Shown here piece after piece: positions 52,420 to 61,060 of a stretch of 64,000 bases of DNA. The stretch covers positions 1 through 64,000 of the forward strand of contig CAAFWO010000008.1 in assembly GCA_900766735.1 (NCBI GenBank). Reading direction: 5' to 3'. This DNA is from Clostridia bacterium (lineage in GTDB: Bacteria > Bacillota > Clostridia > CAKSNL01 > HGM11501). A program made the translations under genes and the position numbers. The notes under the pieces are model-generated. The model did no database searches. It saw only the letters and a list, made by a program, of their open reading frames with translations, and was not told where the DNA came from. How positions within the stretch are numbered: position 1 is the first letter of the stretch; every line of letters begins with the position of its first letter.

Positions 52420-53635
52420 ACTGCTTGCCCCGGCCGGTGATCTTGCTCGCTTAAAGGTCGCGATTGAATACGGAGCGGACGCGGTATATCTCGGCGGAGA
52501 ACAGTTTTCTCTTCGCAGTGCCGCGGTGAACTTTAACGACGATGAGCTTGCCGAGGGCATCAGATTTGCCCATGAGCGCGGAAAAAAGGTCTATATCGCG
52601 CTTAACATCATTCCGCATAACAGGGATTTAGAGAGCATCGTCTCTTTCGCCGAAAAGGTGCAAAAATTGGGGGCGGACGCGGTCATCGTGTCCGATCTCG
52701 GGGTAATGGAGCTCCTGCGTGAGCATGTTCCCAATCTTCCCATTCACATCAGCACTCAGGCGAGCGTGACAAATTATATGACCGTTAAAAAATTCGTTTC
52801 AGACGGAGCGGAGCGCGTCGTCCTGGCGCGCGAGCTTTCACTTGGCGAGATCGCCGAAATAAAGGAAAAAACCGGCGCGGAGCTTGAAGTTTTCTGCCAC
52901 GGTGCGGTCTGCATGTCATATTCCGGCCGCTGTCTTTTGAGCAACTATCTTGCAAACCGCGACAGCAATATGGGCCAGTGCGCCCAGCCCTGCCGCTGGC
53001 AGTATTACGTGATGGAGGAAAAACGCCCCGGAATGTATATGCCCGTCGTCGAGACAGAGCGCGGAACCTTCGTTTTCAACGCGAAGGATATGTGCCTCAT
53101 AGAGCACATAGACAAGCTCATCGCCGCCGGAGTCGACTCTCTTAAGATTGAGGGGCGGATAAAGACCGCATATTATGTTGCGACGGTCGTTAAAAGCTAC
53201 CGCCGCGCGATCGACGCGTATTATGAAAACAGCGAAAACTGGTATAAGGGCGAATACCTCACCGAGCTTAAAAAGGTGAGCCACAGAAAATACGATACCG
53301 GCTTTTTCTTCGGCAGGCCGGAGGAGATATATTCCGACGGGTCGTATATCAGAAATTACGACGTTATCGCCGACATCGTGAAAAGCGCGCCCGACGAAGG
53401 AAGGCTTTACCTTTCGCTCTTAAACAAGGTCACCGAGGGCGAAACGCTCGAGGTCATGGAGCCCGACGGCGACTTTTGGTACCTTAAGGCCGAGGACTTA
53501 AAAAACGAAAACGGCGAACCGATCAGCACGGCGAACCACGCGACCATGCTTTTTTCGTTAAAATGCGAAAGAAATGTTTCCCCTTATGCGTTTATCAGGC
53601 GCAAAAGGCCGGAGGCGGCCGATCCGCTTGAATAA
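52406..53635 (+). CDS. trhP: Peptidase-U32-family tRNA hydroxylation protein
   Basis: 409 residues. LLAPAGDLARLKVAIEYGAD opens the TIM barrel. The conserved cysteines CHGAVCMSYSGRCLLSN and MGQCAQPCRW are cluster ligands in this family, and DSLKIEGRIKTAYYV is a further hallmark. Despite the peptidase name, TrhP proteins use prephenate-derived chemistry to form 5-hydroxyuridine-34 in tRNA. The translational overlap with trmR supports the pathway assignment. Confidence 0.92.
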   Translation: MKKIELLAPAGDLARLKVAIEYGADAVYLGGEQFSLRSAAVNFNDDELAEGIRFAHERGKKVYIALNIIPHNRDLESIVSFAEKVQKLGADAVIVSDLGVMELLREHVPNLPIHISTQASVTNYMTVKKFVSDGAERVVLARELSLGEIAEIKEKTGAELEVFCHGAVCMSYSGRCLLSNYLANRDSNMGQCAQPCRWQYYVMEEKRPGMYMPVVETERGTFVFNAKDMCLIEHIDKLIAAGVDSLKIEGRIKTAYYVATVVKSYRRAIDAYYENSENWYKGEYLTELKKVSHRKYDTGFFFGRPEEIYSDGSYIRNYDVIADIVKSAPDEGRLYLSLLNKVTEGETLEVMEPDGDFWYLKAEDLKNENGEPISTANHATMLFSLKCERNVSPYAFIRRKRPEAADPLE

Positions 53636-53641
53636 AATAGC

Positions 53642-53670
53642 TTGACAGCGGGAAAAATCTCAGTTATAAT
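53642..53670 (+). promoter_or_regulatory. Promoter of the DUF1858 gene
   Basis: Perfect TTGACA (53642-53647), 17-base spacer, TATAAT (53665-53670). Confidence 0.92.
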
Positions 53671-53700
53671 ATAAGAAGAAATTTTACGGAGGTAATTATC

Positions 53701-53904
53701 ATGGTTAAAATAACAAAAGATACAATTATTGCGGACGTTCTTAAAATAGATGAAGGCACGGCGCCGTTTTTCCTTGAGATCGGAATGCACTGCTTGACCT
53801 GCCCCGGCGCGATCGGCGAGACGGTCGAAGAGGCTTGCATGGTTCACGGCGTTGACTGCGACGCACTTTTGGAAAAGCTTAATAACTTCATCGAAAACAA
53901 GTAA
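53701..53904 (+). CDS. DUF1858 domain protein
   Basis: 67 residues (RBS GGAGG). The single domain has TIIADVLKIDEGTAPFFLEI and the conserved GMHCLTCPGAIGETVEEAC, as in the N-terminus of ScdA/hybrid-cluster-associated and redox proteins. The CLTCP cysteines suggest redox or metal chemistry. Function unproven. Own promoter and a shared bidirectional terminator. Confidence 0.92.
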   Translation: MVKITKDTIIADVLKIDEGTAPFFLEIGMHCLTCPGAIGETVEEACMVHGVDCDALLEKLNNFIENK

Positions 53905-53908
53905 GTAA

Positions 53909-53941
53909 AAGAGCTGTAAAACTTTAAGTTTTACAGCTCTT
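53909..53941. terminator. Bidirectional terminator between DUF1858 gene and yolD
   Basis: Stem AAGAGCTGTAAAACT/AGTTTTACAGCTCTT (53909-53923 with 53927-53941), flanked by A and T runs, serving both convergent genes. Confidence 0.93.
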
Positions 53942-53942
53942 T

Positions 53943-54338
53943 TTATAGTTCTATCTCCCTTATATCACCAAACGGAATCTTCCGCTCTTCGGTTATTATA
54001 AGGCGATTATAGGTATCAACCCTTTTGACCTTGACTTTTTCTGCAATGTACCTTCCGCCGTTCTTTTTCATATCTGCAATAAAATATGTTACCGTTACCT
54101 CAGGCCGCTCCTTTACGCGTTCCATGAGGTTTTTTATTGCCGCGTCAAGCTCCGCCTTTGACTCATCGCCGATTTCCGCTTTCTCTTCGGTCGTCCTCGC
54201 CGTTTCGGAGACTGCGCCGGAAAGCGTCGTCAGCGCGGCAAACGGCGAAAACTGCGCCGCGCGCATCTCGTGCGGCATCGGAGGGTGAGTCTTTGATACC
54301 GGCCTTTCAAGATCAATAATATCGTCATACTCTCCCAT
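53943..54338 (-). CDS. YolD-like protein
   Basis: 131 residues. The YolD family signature is present: YDDIIDLERPVSKTHPPMP, then MRAAQFSPFAALTTL and a C-terminal strand pair with VKRVDTYNRLIITEERKIPF. YolD proteins accompany Y-family polymerases (UvrX/YqjW) in Firmicutes and are thought to act with them. The ATG shares a base with the stop codon of the polymerase gene (TAATG). Confidence 0.9.
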   Translation of the reverse strand: MGEYDDIIDLERPVSKTHPPMPHEMRAAQFSPFAALTTLSGAVSETARTTEEKAEIGDESKAELDAAIKNLMERVKERPEVTVTYFIADMKKNGGRYIAEKVKVKRVDTYNRLIITEERKIPFGDIREIEL

Positions 54339-55798
54339 TATGCCTTGTGCCCTCCTATCTGGCCGTTACGCTCCGCCGCGGTCGCGCCCTCTTTTAGGTT
54401 CATTCCGCGAAGGATCGCATTCTTGCCGAACTTTTCTTTTATCTGAAGCATGGCCTCCTGCCGCCTTTTCTCCTTCTCGAGGGTCTTTTCCTCCTCGGGA
54501 TCGGAAAACATATCAAGCTGCTCAAAATCCTCTTTTTCGTCCTCACCCGTCACATGGTTTGCCGTGACGGTGAGCCTTCTCACAGTTAGGCCCTTATCCG
54601 CGATGCGCGAAAAAAGCTCCGCCGCACCGGAAACCAAAAGGCGCGAGGACGAGGTCTTGCGCCCGAGATTGTGTGAGCCGTGCGCCGCCTTCGGAATTTT
54701 TCTGCCGTAGCGGTCGTCCGCCGCCTCGCCCTTGTATGAGGCCATATTTTCAATGTCATAGCCGACGTCGAGCACGATCTGGTCGGTCACGAGGCGTTTT
54801 TCCGTCAGCTCCAGCGCCATCATATCCGCCATCTCGCGGACGATTAGCTCCGCCTTTTCATATGGATAGGGGCACTTTAATACCTGCCCCGAGCAGATCG
54901 ACGAGGTTTTCGGGCGATAGGCCTTGATCTCGGCAATCGTCGCCGTCTCATAACCCCACGCATGGTCAATCAAAAGCTCCGCATTAACGCCGAAAAGCTT
55001 ATATAGAAGTTCTTCGTTTTTGAGCGAACAGCGCGCCACGTCGCCCATCGTGAACATTCCGAATTTTTCAAGGCTCGCCGCATAGCCGCGCCCCACGCGC
55101 CAGAAGTCCGTTATCGGGCGGTGACTCCACAAAAGGCGGCGATAGTCCTTTTCGTTTATCTCGGCGATGCGCGTGCCCGTCTCATCGGGCTTTATGTGCT
55201 TTGCGACTATATCCATCGCGACCTTGGCAAGGTAAAGGTTATCGCCTATCCCGGAGGTCGCGGTTATGTGCGTTTTTCTGAACACTTCGTTTATAATTTT
55301 TTGCACATATTCGCGCGCGGTAGTGTGAGAAAGACGAAGATACTCCGTCAGATCGATAAAGACCTCGTCCACCGAGTAAACGTGAATATCCTCAGCCGCG
55401 GCAAAGTTTAAATAAATATTGTATATCTCGGTGCTAACCTCGACATAGCGCGCCATTCTGGGCTTTGCGATCAGAAAATCGGCCTTTAGCGAAGGGTCTT
55501 TCTTAAGCTCCGGCGCAAAAACGGAGGATCCCGAAAATTCGCGGCCGCCGATTCTTCTTTTGCGTTCCGCGTTCACCGCCGCAATACGCGAGACAGCCTC
55601 AAAAAGCCGTGCCCTGCCGCCGATGCCGCACGCTTTTAAGGACGGGCTCACCGCAAGGCATATTGTCTTTTCCGTGCGCGACTTATCCGCGACGACGAGA
55701 TTCGTCGTCATCGGGTCAAGCCCTTTGTCGGCACATTCGACAGACGCGTAAAACGATTTTAAATCGATTGCCGCATAAATTCTTTTTCCGCCGTTCAA
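54338..55798 (-). CDS. Y-family DNA polymerase (UmuC/DinB-like, UvrX type)
   Basis: 486 residues from a TTG at 55798 (GGAGGG nine to ten bases upstream). Catalytic residues are kept: IDLKSFYASVEC (first Asp), VYSVDEVFIDLT (Asp-Glu pair). The helix-hairpin and little-finger regions follow (DFWRVGRGYAASLEKFGMFT). An extended C-terminus ends in DEKEDFEQLDMF, which holds QLDMF, a beta-clamp-binding-type motif. It performs translesion synthesis. Operon with yolD. Confidence 0.94.
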   Translation of the reverse strand: MNGGKRIYAAIDLKSFYASVECADKGLDPMTTNLVVADKSRTEKTICLAVSPSLKACGIGGRARLFEAVSRIAAVNAERKRRIGGREFSGSSVFAPELKKDPSLKADFLIAKPRMARYVEVSTEIYNIYLNFAAAEDIHVYSVDEVFIDLTEYLRLSHTTAREYVQKIINEVFRKTHITATSGIGDNLYLAKVAMDIVAKHIKPDETGTRIAEINEKDYRRLLWSHRPITDFWRVGRGYAASLEKFGMFTMGDVARCSLKNEELLYKLFGVNAELLIDHAWGYETATIAEIKAYRPKTSSICSGQVLKCPYPYEKAELIVREMADMMALELTEKRLVTDQIVLDVGYDIENMASYKGEAADDRYGRKIPKAAHGSHNLGRKTSSSRLLVSGAAELFSRIADKGLTVRRLTVTANHVTGEDEKEDFEQLDMFSDPEEEKTLEKEKRRQEAMLQIKEKFGKNAILRGMNLKEGATAAERNGQIGGHKA

Positions 55799-55824
55799 AC
55801 TCTTCGCCCTCCTTTAACATTTTA

Positions 55825-55853
55825 AGTATACTATATTAAGAGGAAAAAATCAA
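55825..55853 (-). promoter_or_regulatory. Promoter of the polymerase-yolD operon
   Basis: TTGATT (55853-55848), 17-base spacer, TATACT (55830-55825). No LexA box (CGAACnnnnGTTCG) was seen in it. Confidence 0.75.
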
Positions 55854-55912
55854 CATTTCGATGCAACCTTTTCGCACTCACAAAAGTATTATTAATAGAA
55901 AGGGGAGATTTT

Positions 55913-57568
55913 ATGAAAAAATTGATTTCCGTTTTGATCTCGCTGATTTTGATAGTTTCAGTTTTGCCCTCGTGCGCGGAAAGAAAGGTTTCCGGCACGC
56001 CCCTTCCGCCGAGCGACTGGGCGGAAGAATACATTACCAAGGCCGAGAATATGGGCATCACTCGCGGTTTTTCGGCAGTTAAAAACCCGTGGGCGCGCCC
56101 GATCAGAAGAGAGGCTTTCTGTCACCTTTTATTTAACACCTTAAAGGACTCGGGGCTTATCGGCACGGATAAAAAGACCTTTTCCGACACGGACGACGAA
56201 AGGATCCTCCGCCTTGCCGCGTCCGGCTTTATCGAAGGCGTTTCCGACACCGAGTTTGACCCGGACGGCCTCATAACGCGCGAGGAGGCCGCCGTCTTAC
56301 TTTCGCGCGCGGCCGGAAAGATGACTCTTGCCGCGACCGAAATATATTTCATTTTGTCCGACGAAGATGAGATTTCCGACTGGGCGGAAAACGGCGTTCA
56401 GATCACTCTCAATTTAGGATTTATGAAGGGCGTCGGCGAGTCCGCTTTCGACCCTAAGGGGAACTTAACCGCCGAGCAGGCCATATGCATCATGACAAGG
56501 CTCTATAATTCCGTTCCCAAAAACGAGAGCTTTTCTGACAGTCTCAACGCATTAATGCCGGAGGATAAAAACTATGTTTTCTCCCCGTTTTCGATAAAGA
56601 CCGCGCTTTTGATGGCGGCAAACGGTGCGGACAAAGCAACGCTTTCAGAGCTTTTGTCGTTGCTCGGCGTCACCTCTCTTTCCGAGGAAAACGAACACAT
56701 AAAGGCTCTGACCGAGCGCTACAATAAGTCTGACACATTAAAGATAAACGTTTCAAACAGCGCATGGATAAACACCGACCGCGCGAAGGGTAATTTTCTC
56801 CCGTCCTACAGCAAGGTGCTTTCCGGCACATTCGGCGCCAAGACCGCCTCGGTGACGGACGCGGACGCGGTGAAAAAGATAAACGGCTGGGTAAATGACA
56901 AGACGAACGGCAAGATCTCCTCGATCACCGACAGTCCGGAATTTCTCGCGATGATAATAAACGCGGTCTATTTTAAGGGCAACTGGGCATCGCCGTTCTC
57001 CAAAAACGCAACGAGCAAAGACACATTTACCGACAAAAACGGCAAAGAGACAAAGATCGACTTCATGCACGATGTGGGTTATTATTCCTACTCAGAAAAA
57101 GACGGCGTGACCGTCTTATCACTTCCCTATAAGACGGACGGGAACAACATCTCGATGTATCTCATAATGGCGGATAAGCCCTTCTCCCCCGAAAAGGTCA
57201 TCTCCTCGTCGGAGCTTTCAAGCACATATATGAGGCTTTCCGTGCCGAAGTTCAAGGTCGAATACGGCGGCGAGCTTTCCGTGCTTTTAAGAAAGCTCGG
57301 CGTTACGGCCGCATTTTCGGACGGGGCGGATTTTTCCAAGATGTTCACAGAGCCCCTTTTGATCGACAAGGTGATACACAAGGCATTCATAAATGTTGAC
57401 GAGGACGGCACCGAAGCCGCGGCCGTGACATCGATCTCGTTTGGCGGGGCCTCATCCATGCGCCCCGAGCCGATCGACGTTTCGTTCTCAAAGCCCTTTA
57501 CTTTCGCGGTGCGCGACAATGTGACCGGCGAGATACTTTTCTTGGGCTCGTTCGCCTTTGCCGGATAA
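55913..57568 (+). CDS. Surface serpin: lipoprotein with S-layer-homology repeats and a serine-protease-inhibitor domain
   Basis: 551 residues. Lipobox VLPSC (Cys21). Three SLH-like repeats (about 35-200: DWAEEYITKAENMGITRG, LAASGFIEGVSDTEFDPDG, LNLGFMKGVGESAFDPKG). The serpin domain (about 205-551) has FSPFSIKTALLMAANGA, INAVYFKGNWASPF and the C-terminal FTFAVRDNVTGEILFLG. The hinge E497-D-G-T-E-A-A-A-V-T506 fits inhibitory serpins. Counting 17 residues places P1-P1' at Ala513-Ser514 (FGGA|SSM), implying elastase- or subtilisin-like targets. It would trap proteases at the cell surface. RBS AAGGGGAG. Confidence 0.93.
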   Translation: MKKLISVLISLILIVSVLPSCAERKVSGTPLPPSDWAEEYITKAENMGITRGFSAVKNPWARPIRREAFCHLLFNTLKDSGLIGTDKKTFSDTDDERILRLAASGFIEGVSDTEFDPDGLITREEAAVLLSRAAGKMTLAATEIYFILSDEDEISDWAENGVQITLNLGFMKGVGESAFDPKGNLTAEQAICIMTRLYNSVPKNESFSDSLNALMPEDKNYVFSPFSIKTALLMAANGADKATLSELLSLLGVTSLSEENEHIKALTERYNKSDTLKINVSNSAWINTDRAKGNFLPSYSKVLSGTFGAKTASVTDADAVKKINGWVNDKTNGKISSITDSPEFLAMIINAVYFKGNWASPFSKNATSKDTFTDKNGKETKIDFMHDVGYYSYSEKDGVTVLSLPYKTDGNNISMYLIMADKPFSPEKVISSSELSSTYMRLSVPKFKVEYGGELSVLLRKLGVTAAFSDGADFSKMFTEPLLIDKVIHKAFINVDEDGTEAAAVTSISFGGASSMRPEPIDVSFSKPFTFAVRDNVTGEILFLGSFAFAG

Positions 57569-57583
57569 GGACTTACAAAAAGA

Positions 57584-57625
57584 CACTCCTTTTGATAAAC
57601 TTAAGTCAAAAGGAGTGATTTTTTT
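57584..57625 (+). terminator. Terminator of the serpin gene
   Basis: Perfect 12-bp stem CACTCCTTTTGA/TCAAAAGGAGTG (57584-57595 with 57606-57617), then ATTTTTTT. Confidence 0.93.
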
Positions 57626-57818
57626 GAATCTCGAACACCCGGACATTACTAAAATGAACCTTTGGGGCACGCTTGACGGTGCGCCGCGCACCGCGATAAA
57701 AAGAAAAACCGTGCGATACGTTTTCCGCGAAATTCCCCTGTTGACTAAAAAAGAAATTAATGGTATACTTAATAGTAATGCTGATACAAAGAGGGAAAAC
57801 AAATATGGAAAAAGTTGA
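57624..57818 (+). CDS. Doubtful small open frame
   Basis: 64 codons from TTG 57624 (NLEHPDITKMNLWGTLDG...). Its apparent RBS AAGGAG is the 3' arm of the serpin terminator. The promoter of the next gene lies inside its last third, and it overlaps that gene's start by 14 bases. I recognise no family. It could be non-coding; kept because nothing else occupies 57626-57740. Confidence 0.2.
   Translation: MNLEHPDITKMNLWGTLDGAPRTAIKRKTVRYVFREIPLLTKKEINGILNSNADTKRENKYGKS
57741..57769 (+). promoter_or_regulatory. Promoter of the tagA-lipoprotein-tmk unit
   Basis: TTGACT (57741-57746), 17-base spacer, TATACT (57764-57769). Confidence 0.85.
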
Positions 57819-58539
57819 TATTCTGGGTGTCATGGTCGACTCTGTCACCATGGATGACGCAGTTAAAAAAGTCAAGGAATTTTTATCGTCGGACGGGGCG
57901 AAGGTCATCTTCACGCCCAATTCCGAGATCATTATGGCGGCGAAGGAGGACGGCTCTTTCCGCGACTTATTAAACACCGCGGACTTAATAGTGCCCGACG
58001 GGATCGGCGTTGTCAAGGCGGCGAAAATTTTAGGTCACCCGATGCCCGAGCGCGTCGGCGGTTTTGATTTAACGTGCTCCGTTATGCCCTATTTAAATGA
58101 AGAGAAAAAGAGCCTTTTCATTTTCGGCGGAAAGCCCGGCGTTGCGGACAAGGCGGCCGAAAACCTGAAAAAGGAATATCCCGATCTGGTCATCGCCGGC
58201 ACGAACGACGGATATTTTACCGACGATGAGCCCATCATCAAAAAAATTGCGGACAGCCGGCCGGACTATTTAATGGTCTGCCTCGGCGCGCCTAAGCAGG
58301 AAAAGTGGATCGCCGCGCACAGGGATGAACTTAATGCGAAAGTCATCATCGGCGCGGGCGGAAGCGCGGATGTTTTTGCCGGCACGATGAACCGCGCGCC
58401 CGAATTTTTCATCAAACATAATTTAGAGTGGCTCTACAGAATCGTCAAGGGCAAGCGCTTTAAGAGAAGCTTAAAGCTTATAAGCTTCGGAATGACGGTA
58501 TATGCCTCCAAATTCAAAAAGGGGGACGGCGCGAAATGA
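57805..58539 (+). CDS. WecG/TagA/CpsF-family glycosyltransferase
   Basis: 244 residues from ATG 57805 (AGAGGG upstream). Family marks: KVIFTPNSEIIMAAKED, DGIGVVKAAKILG, ERVGGFDL, LFIFGGKPGVADKAAENLK, CLGAPKQEKWIAAHRDEL, GAGGSADVFAG and APEFFIKHNLEWLYRI. TagA transfers ManNAc to undecaprenyl-PP-GlcNAc in wall teichoic acid linkage synthesis; WecG homologues do related steps. The acceptor here is not known. No other wall-polymer gene is adjacent. Its stop overlaps the next ATG (ATGA). Confidence 0.93.
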   Translation: MEKVDILGVMVDSVTMDDAVKKVKEFLSSDGAKVIFTPNSEIIMAAKEDGSFRDLLNTADLIVPDGIGVVKAAKILGHPMPERVGGFDLTCSVMPYLNEEKKSLFIFGGKPGVADKAAENLKKEYPDLVIAGTNDGYFTDDEPIIKKIADSRPDYLMVCLGAPKQEKWIAAHRDELNAKVIIGAGGSADVFAGTMNRAPEFFIKHNLEWLYRIVKGKRFKRSLKLISFGMTVYASKFKKGDGAK

Positions 58540-59396
58540 AAAAAAGTCTTTCCGTGATATTGGCGCTGCTCTCATTTTCGCTTCTTTTCTCCTCATGCGG
58601 CAAAAACGAAAAAGCCGAAGAGCCGAAAGAGGAGTTAAGCCACGTTCAGTTTATGGACGGTGAGGGAAACCCCGGCGGCAAAAGAATTTATAAATACAAT
58701 TTAGCCGGCCTCGTTGCCGATATGTCGGTGAGCGATTCGCTCGGCGAGGGCGTGCTTTACGAGAGCTATAAGTACGACTCGGACGGGAATATGACCGTTA
58801 AGGACGTGTACTCCGAAACCGAGCACGAAAAGCACGACTACGCCTATAAAAACGGGCTTTTATACACCGAGGAGATCACTCAGGAGCCCATTAAAAACGA
58901 AAAAAAGTCCGAAAACGAGGACGCGGAGGCGATCGAGGAAAGAGAAAGTCTTCCCTATAGGAAGGACACCTACAGCTATAACTCCGACGGCGAAAAGGAA
59001 GAGGTCAAGAGCACGAACCGCGACGGAGAGGTCACCGAGATACGCCGCTACATCTATGACGATAACAACAGGGTCAAAAAAGAGCGCATCTATGACGGGA
59101 GCGAAAACTACCTCGGCGGAACGGAGTACACCTATGAGGGAAAGAACGAAGAGCCCGTGCTGACAGAATATGTCGGCGAAGCGTCGGCCAAATTCTCAAA
59201 AGAGGAAATGACCTATTCGGGCGAAAACCTCGTAAAGACCGTGCGCTATGATAAGTCCGGCGCAGTGTCTGAGATCATCACGGTCGAATATGACAAAAAA
59301 GGCCGCCGAAGCGTCGTCACGAGGACTGACGCGGACGGAACAGTCAACGCGATAAACAAATATTACTATGAAAACTTTGTAAGCCTTATCGGTTAA
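58536..59396 (+). CDS. Lipoprotein with YD-like repeats
   Basis: 286 residues. Lipoprotein signal MKKSLSVILALLSFSLLFSS with Cys21, then a KNEKAEEPKEE linker. The mature part is a series of beta strands with repeated YxYDxxGxx patterns (YKYDSDGNM, YSYNSDGEKEE, YIYDDNNRVKKE, VEYDKKGRRS), like the tyrosine-aspartate repeats of RHS/wall-associated proteins. No toxin domain. Function unknown. Translationally coupled to tagA and followed by tmk 16 bases on. Confidence 0.85.
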   Translation: MKKSLSVILALLSFSLLFSSCGKNEKAEEPKEELSHVQFMDGEGNPGGKRIYKYNLAGLVADMSVSDSLGEGVLYESYKYDSDGNMTVKDVYSETEHEKHDYAYKNGLLYTEEITQEPIKNEKKSENEDAEAIEERESLPYRKDTYSYNSDGEKEEVKSTNRDGEVTEIRRYIYDDNNRVKKERIYDGSENYLGGTEYTYEGKNEEPVLTEYVGEASAKFSKEEMTYSGENLVKTVRYDKSGAVSEIITVEYDKKGRRSVVTRTDADGTVNAINKYYYENFVSLIG

Positions 59397-59412
59397 GAAA
59401 GGCGGAAAAATT

Positions 59413-60069
59413 ATGCTGATCGTTATAGAAGGAGTGGACGCGTCCGGCAAGGCGACGCAGACAAAAAGGTTATCGGAGCGTCTGGCCGCTTTGGGTAAAA
59501 AGGTGCACACCGTGACCTTTCCGGACTATGAGTCCGACTCGTCCGCTCCCGTTAAAATGTATTTATCCGGCAAGCTCGGCGAGACGGCGGACAGTGTGAA
59601 CCCATACGCCGCGAGCGCGCTTTTCGCGGTCGACCGGTTTTGCAGCTACCGCACGTCCTGGAAAAAGTTTTTGGACTCAGGCGACGTTGTGATCGCTGAC
59701 AGATATGTCACCTCAAACTTTATCCATCAGGCCTCCAAAATCAAAGACCCCGATGAAAAGGAGCACTTTTTGTCCTTCCAAGCGGACTTTGAGTATAAAA
59801 AATTAGGACTTCCCGAGCCTGACAAGGTTTTGTTCCTGGACGTTCCGCCCGAGGTCTCGCTTCATCTTATGAAGGAGCGCGAAAACAAGTTCACACACGG
59901 TGAGGAGAAGGACATTCACGAGCGCGACCCCGAATACATCAAAAAATCGTATGAAAACGCCCGTTTCGTGGCGGACAGGTTCGGTTTCACCCGAATCGAC
60001 TGCACGAAGGACGGAAAACTAAAATCGATCGACGAAATATCGGACGAAATAATGAAAGCCCTCATGTGA
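59413..60069 (+). CDS. tmk: Thymidylate kinase
   Basis: 218 residues. P-loop VIEGVDASGKATQTKRLSER, DR(Y/F) motif in VVIADRYVTSNFIHQ, and LDVPPEVSLHLMKERENK near the lid. It phosphorylates dTMP to dTDP in DNA precursor synthesis. Slightly longer than the 205-212 typical of E. coli-type enzymes, as in clostridial forms. Its stop codon is inside the terminator stem. Confidence 0.95.
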   Translation: MLIVIEGVDASGKATQTKRLSERLAALGKKVHTVTFPDYESDSSAPVKMYLSGKLGETADSVNPYAASALFAVDRFCSYRTSWKKFLDSGDVVIADRYVTSNFIHQASKIKDPDEKEHFLSFQADFEYKKLGLPEPDKVLFLDVPPEVSLHLMKERENKFTHGEEKDIHERDPEYIKKSYENARFVADRFGFTRIDCTKDGKLKSIDEISDEIMKALM

Positions 60070-60076
60070 GGGCTTT
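60055..60076. terminator. Bidirectional terminator between tmk and AraC gene
   Basis: AAAGCCCTCA/TGAGGGCTTT (60055-60064 with 60067-60076), T-rich on the plus side. Confidence 0.8.
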
Positions 60077-60078
60077 TA

Positions 60079-60942
60079 TTATTTTGAATTATATTTAATT
60101 TGGGAAAGGCTGTTTTTATACTCAGAGAAGCTGACTCCCATAATCTTCTTAAATATCCGGCTCATATACGCCGGATCGTCAATCCCGACATAGGACGAAA
60201 TATCCTTAAGCTTCATGTTCTTCACCGTCATCAGCTCAGATGCCGTCTTTACCTTATATCGGTTTGCATATTCCACGATGCTTTTCCCCGTCACACGCTT
60301 GAAGGTGTTTTGCAAATACCCTTCCGATATGCCCATTTCACGTGCCATGCGGCCAATCTTAATCTTTTCGGATATGTGCTCCGATATGTATTTTATCACG
60401 CGGTCCGCATAAAGATTCGCAGAAGGAGACTTATCAGTATTGTCCATATCTGAAAGCGTTATTTTAGTTATCCCGTAGCAAAGGTCAAACCATTCGGAAA
60501 GTGCTTTTAACGAACTCCCTTTTCCGAGCGAGTGATAATAGGCGGCAATTTTTTTAATTTTCATGAGTAAAAGGTCATATGTCTTCTCATCAAGCTTTTT
60601 CACCTTCGGAAGATATATGACGTTTTCTTTTTGCTCTGATTTTTCTATATAAGAATATTCCGTGATTCTGTATTTTACTCTGACTCCGACCGTTGTATGG
60701 CGCTGTTTTTCACCGTTTGCCGATGAAAGCGATACATTCGATGCGCTCGTGGGAACAAGGAGCGAATGCGGCTCTATGATATAATCCTCCCCATCTTCGT
60801 TTGCGCTTATCCTTCCCTCTTCTATAACTGAAAACTCCAGAAAATCAGCAGGATAACGAAACTCATTTTTGTAATTTTCCGCCGTTACCGAATAACAAAA
60901 CATAAACTCAGGCAAGCTTTCAAGCTCGATCTTATAAAACAT
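60079..60942 (-). CDS. AraC-family transcriptional regulator
   Basis: 287 residues. An N-terminal sensing domain of cupin type (EFRYPADFLEFSVIEEGRIS) is followed by the C-terminal DNA-binding domain: IKIGRMAREMGISEGYLQNT, FKRVTGKSIVEYANRYKV and KLKDISSYVGIDDPAYMSR with IFKKIMGVSFSEYK. It is divergent from the GH127 gene with a 118-base shared promoter region, so it probably controls arabinoside use. Confidence 0.93.
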   Translation of the reverse strand: MFYKIELESLPEFMFCYSVTAENYKNEFRYPADFLEFSVIEEGRISANEDGEDYIIEPHSLLVPTSASNVSLSSANGEKQRHTTVGVRVKYRITEYSYIEKSEQKENVIYLPKVKKLDEKTYDLLLMKIKKIAAYYHSLGKGSSLKALSEWFDLCYGITKITLSDMDNTDKSPSANLYADRVIKYISEHISEKIKIGRMAREMGISEGYLQNTFKRVTGKSIVEYANRYKVKTASELMTVKNMKLKDISSYVGIDDPAYMSRIFKKIMGVSFSEYKNSLSQIKYNSK

Positions 60943-60963
60943 CTTTATTCACCCCGTAAAATA

Positions 60964-60992
60964 ATTATAGCATTTAATATAAGAATTGTCCA
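60964..60992 (-). promoter_or_regulatory. Promoter of the AraC gene
   Basis: TGGACA (60992-60987), 17-base spacer, TATAAT (60969-60964). Confidence 0.7.
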
Positions 60993-61011
60993 ACTATATT
61001 TTTATACAGCA

Positions 61012-61039
61012 TTTACTTTTCTCGCCTTTGTGATACAAT
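61012..61039 (+). promoter_or_regulatory. Probable promoter of the GH127 gene
   Basis: TTTACT (61012-61017), 16-base spacer, TACAAT (61034-61039). The weak match fits an activator-dependent promoter. Confidence 0.5.
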
Positions 61040-61060
61040 AACCGAAAAGGAGGTTTTTAC

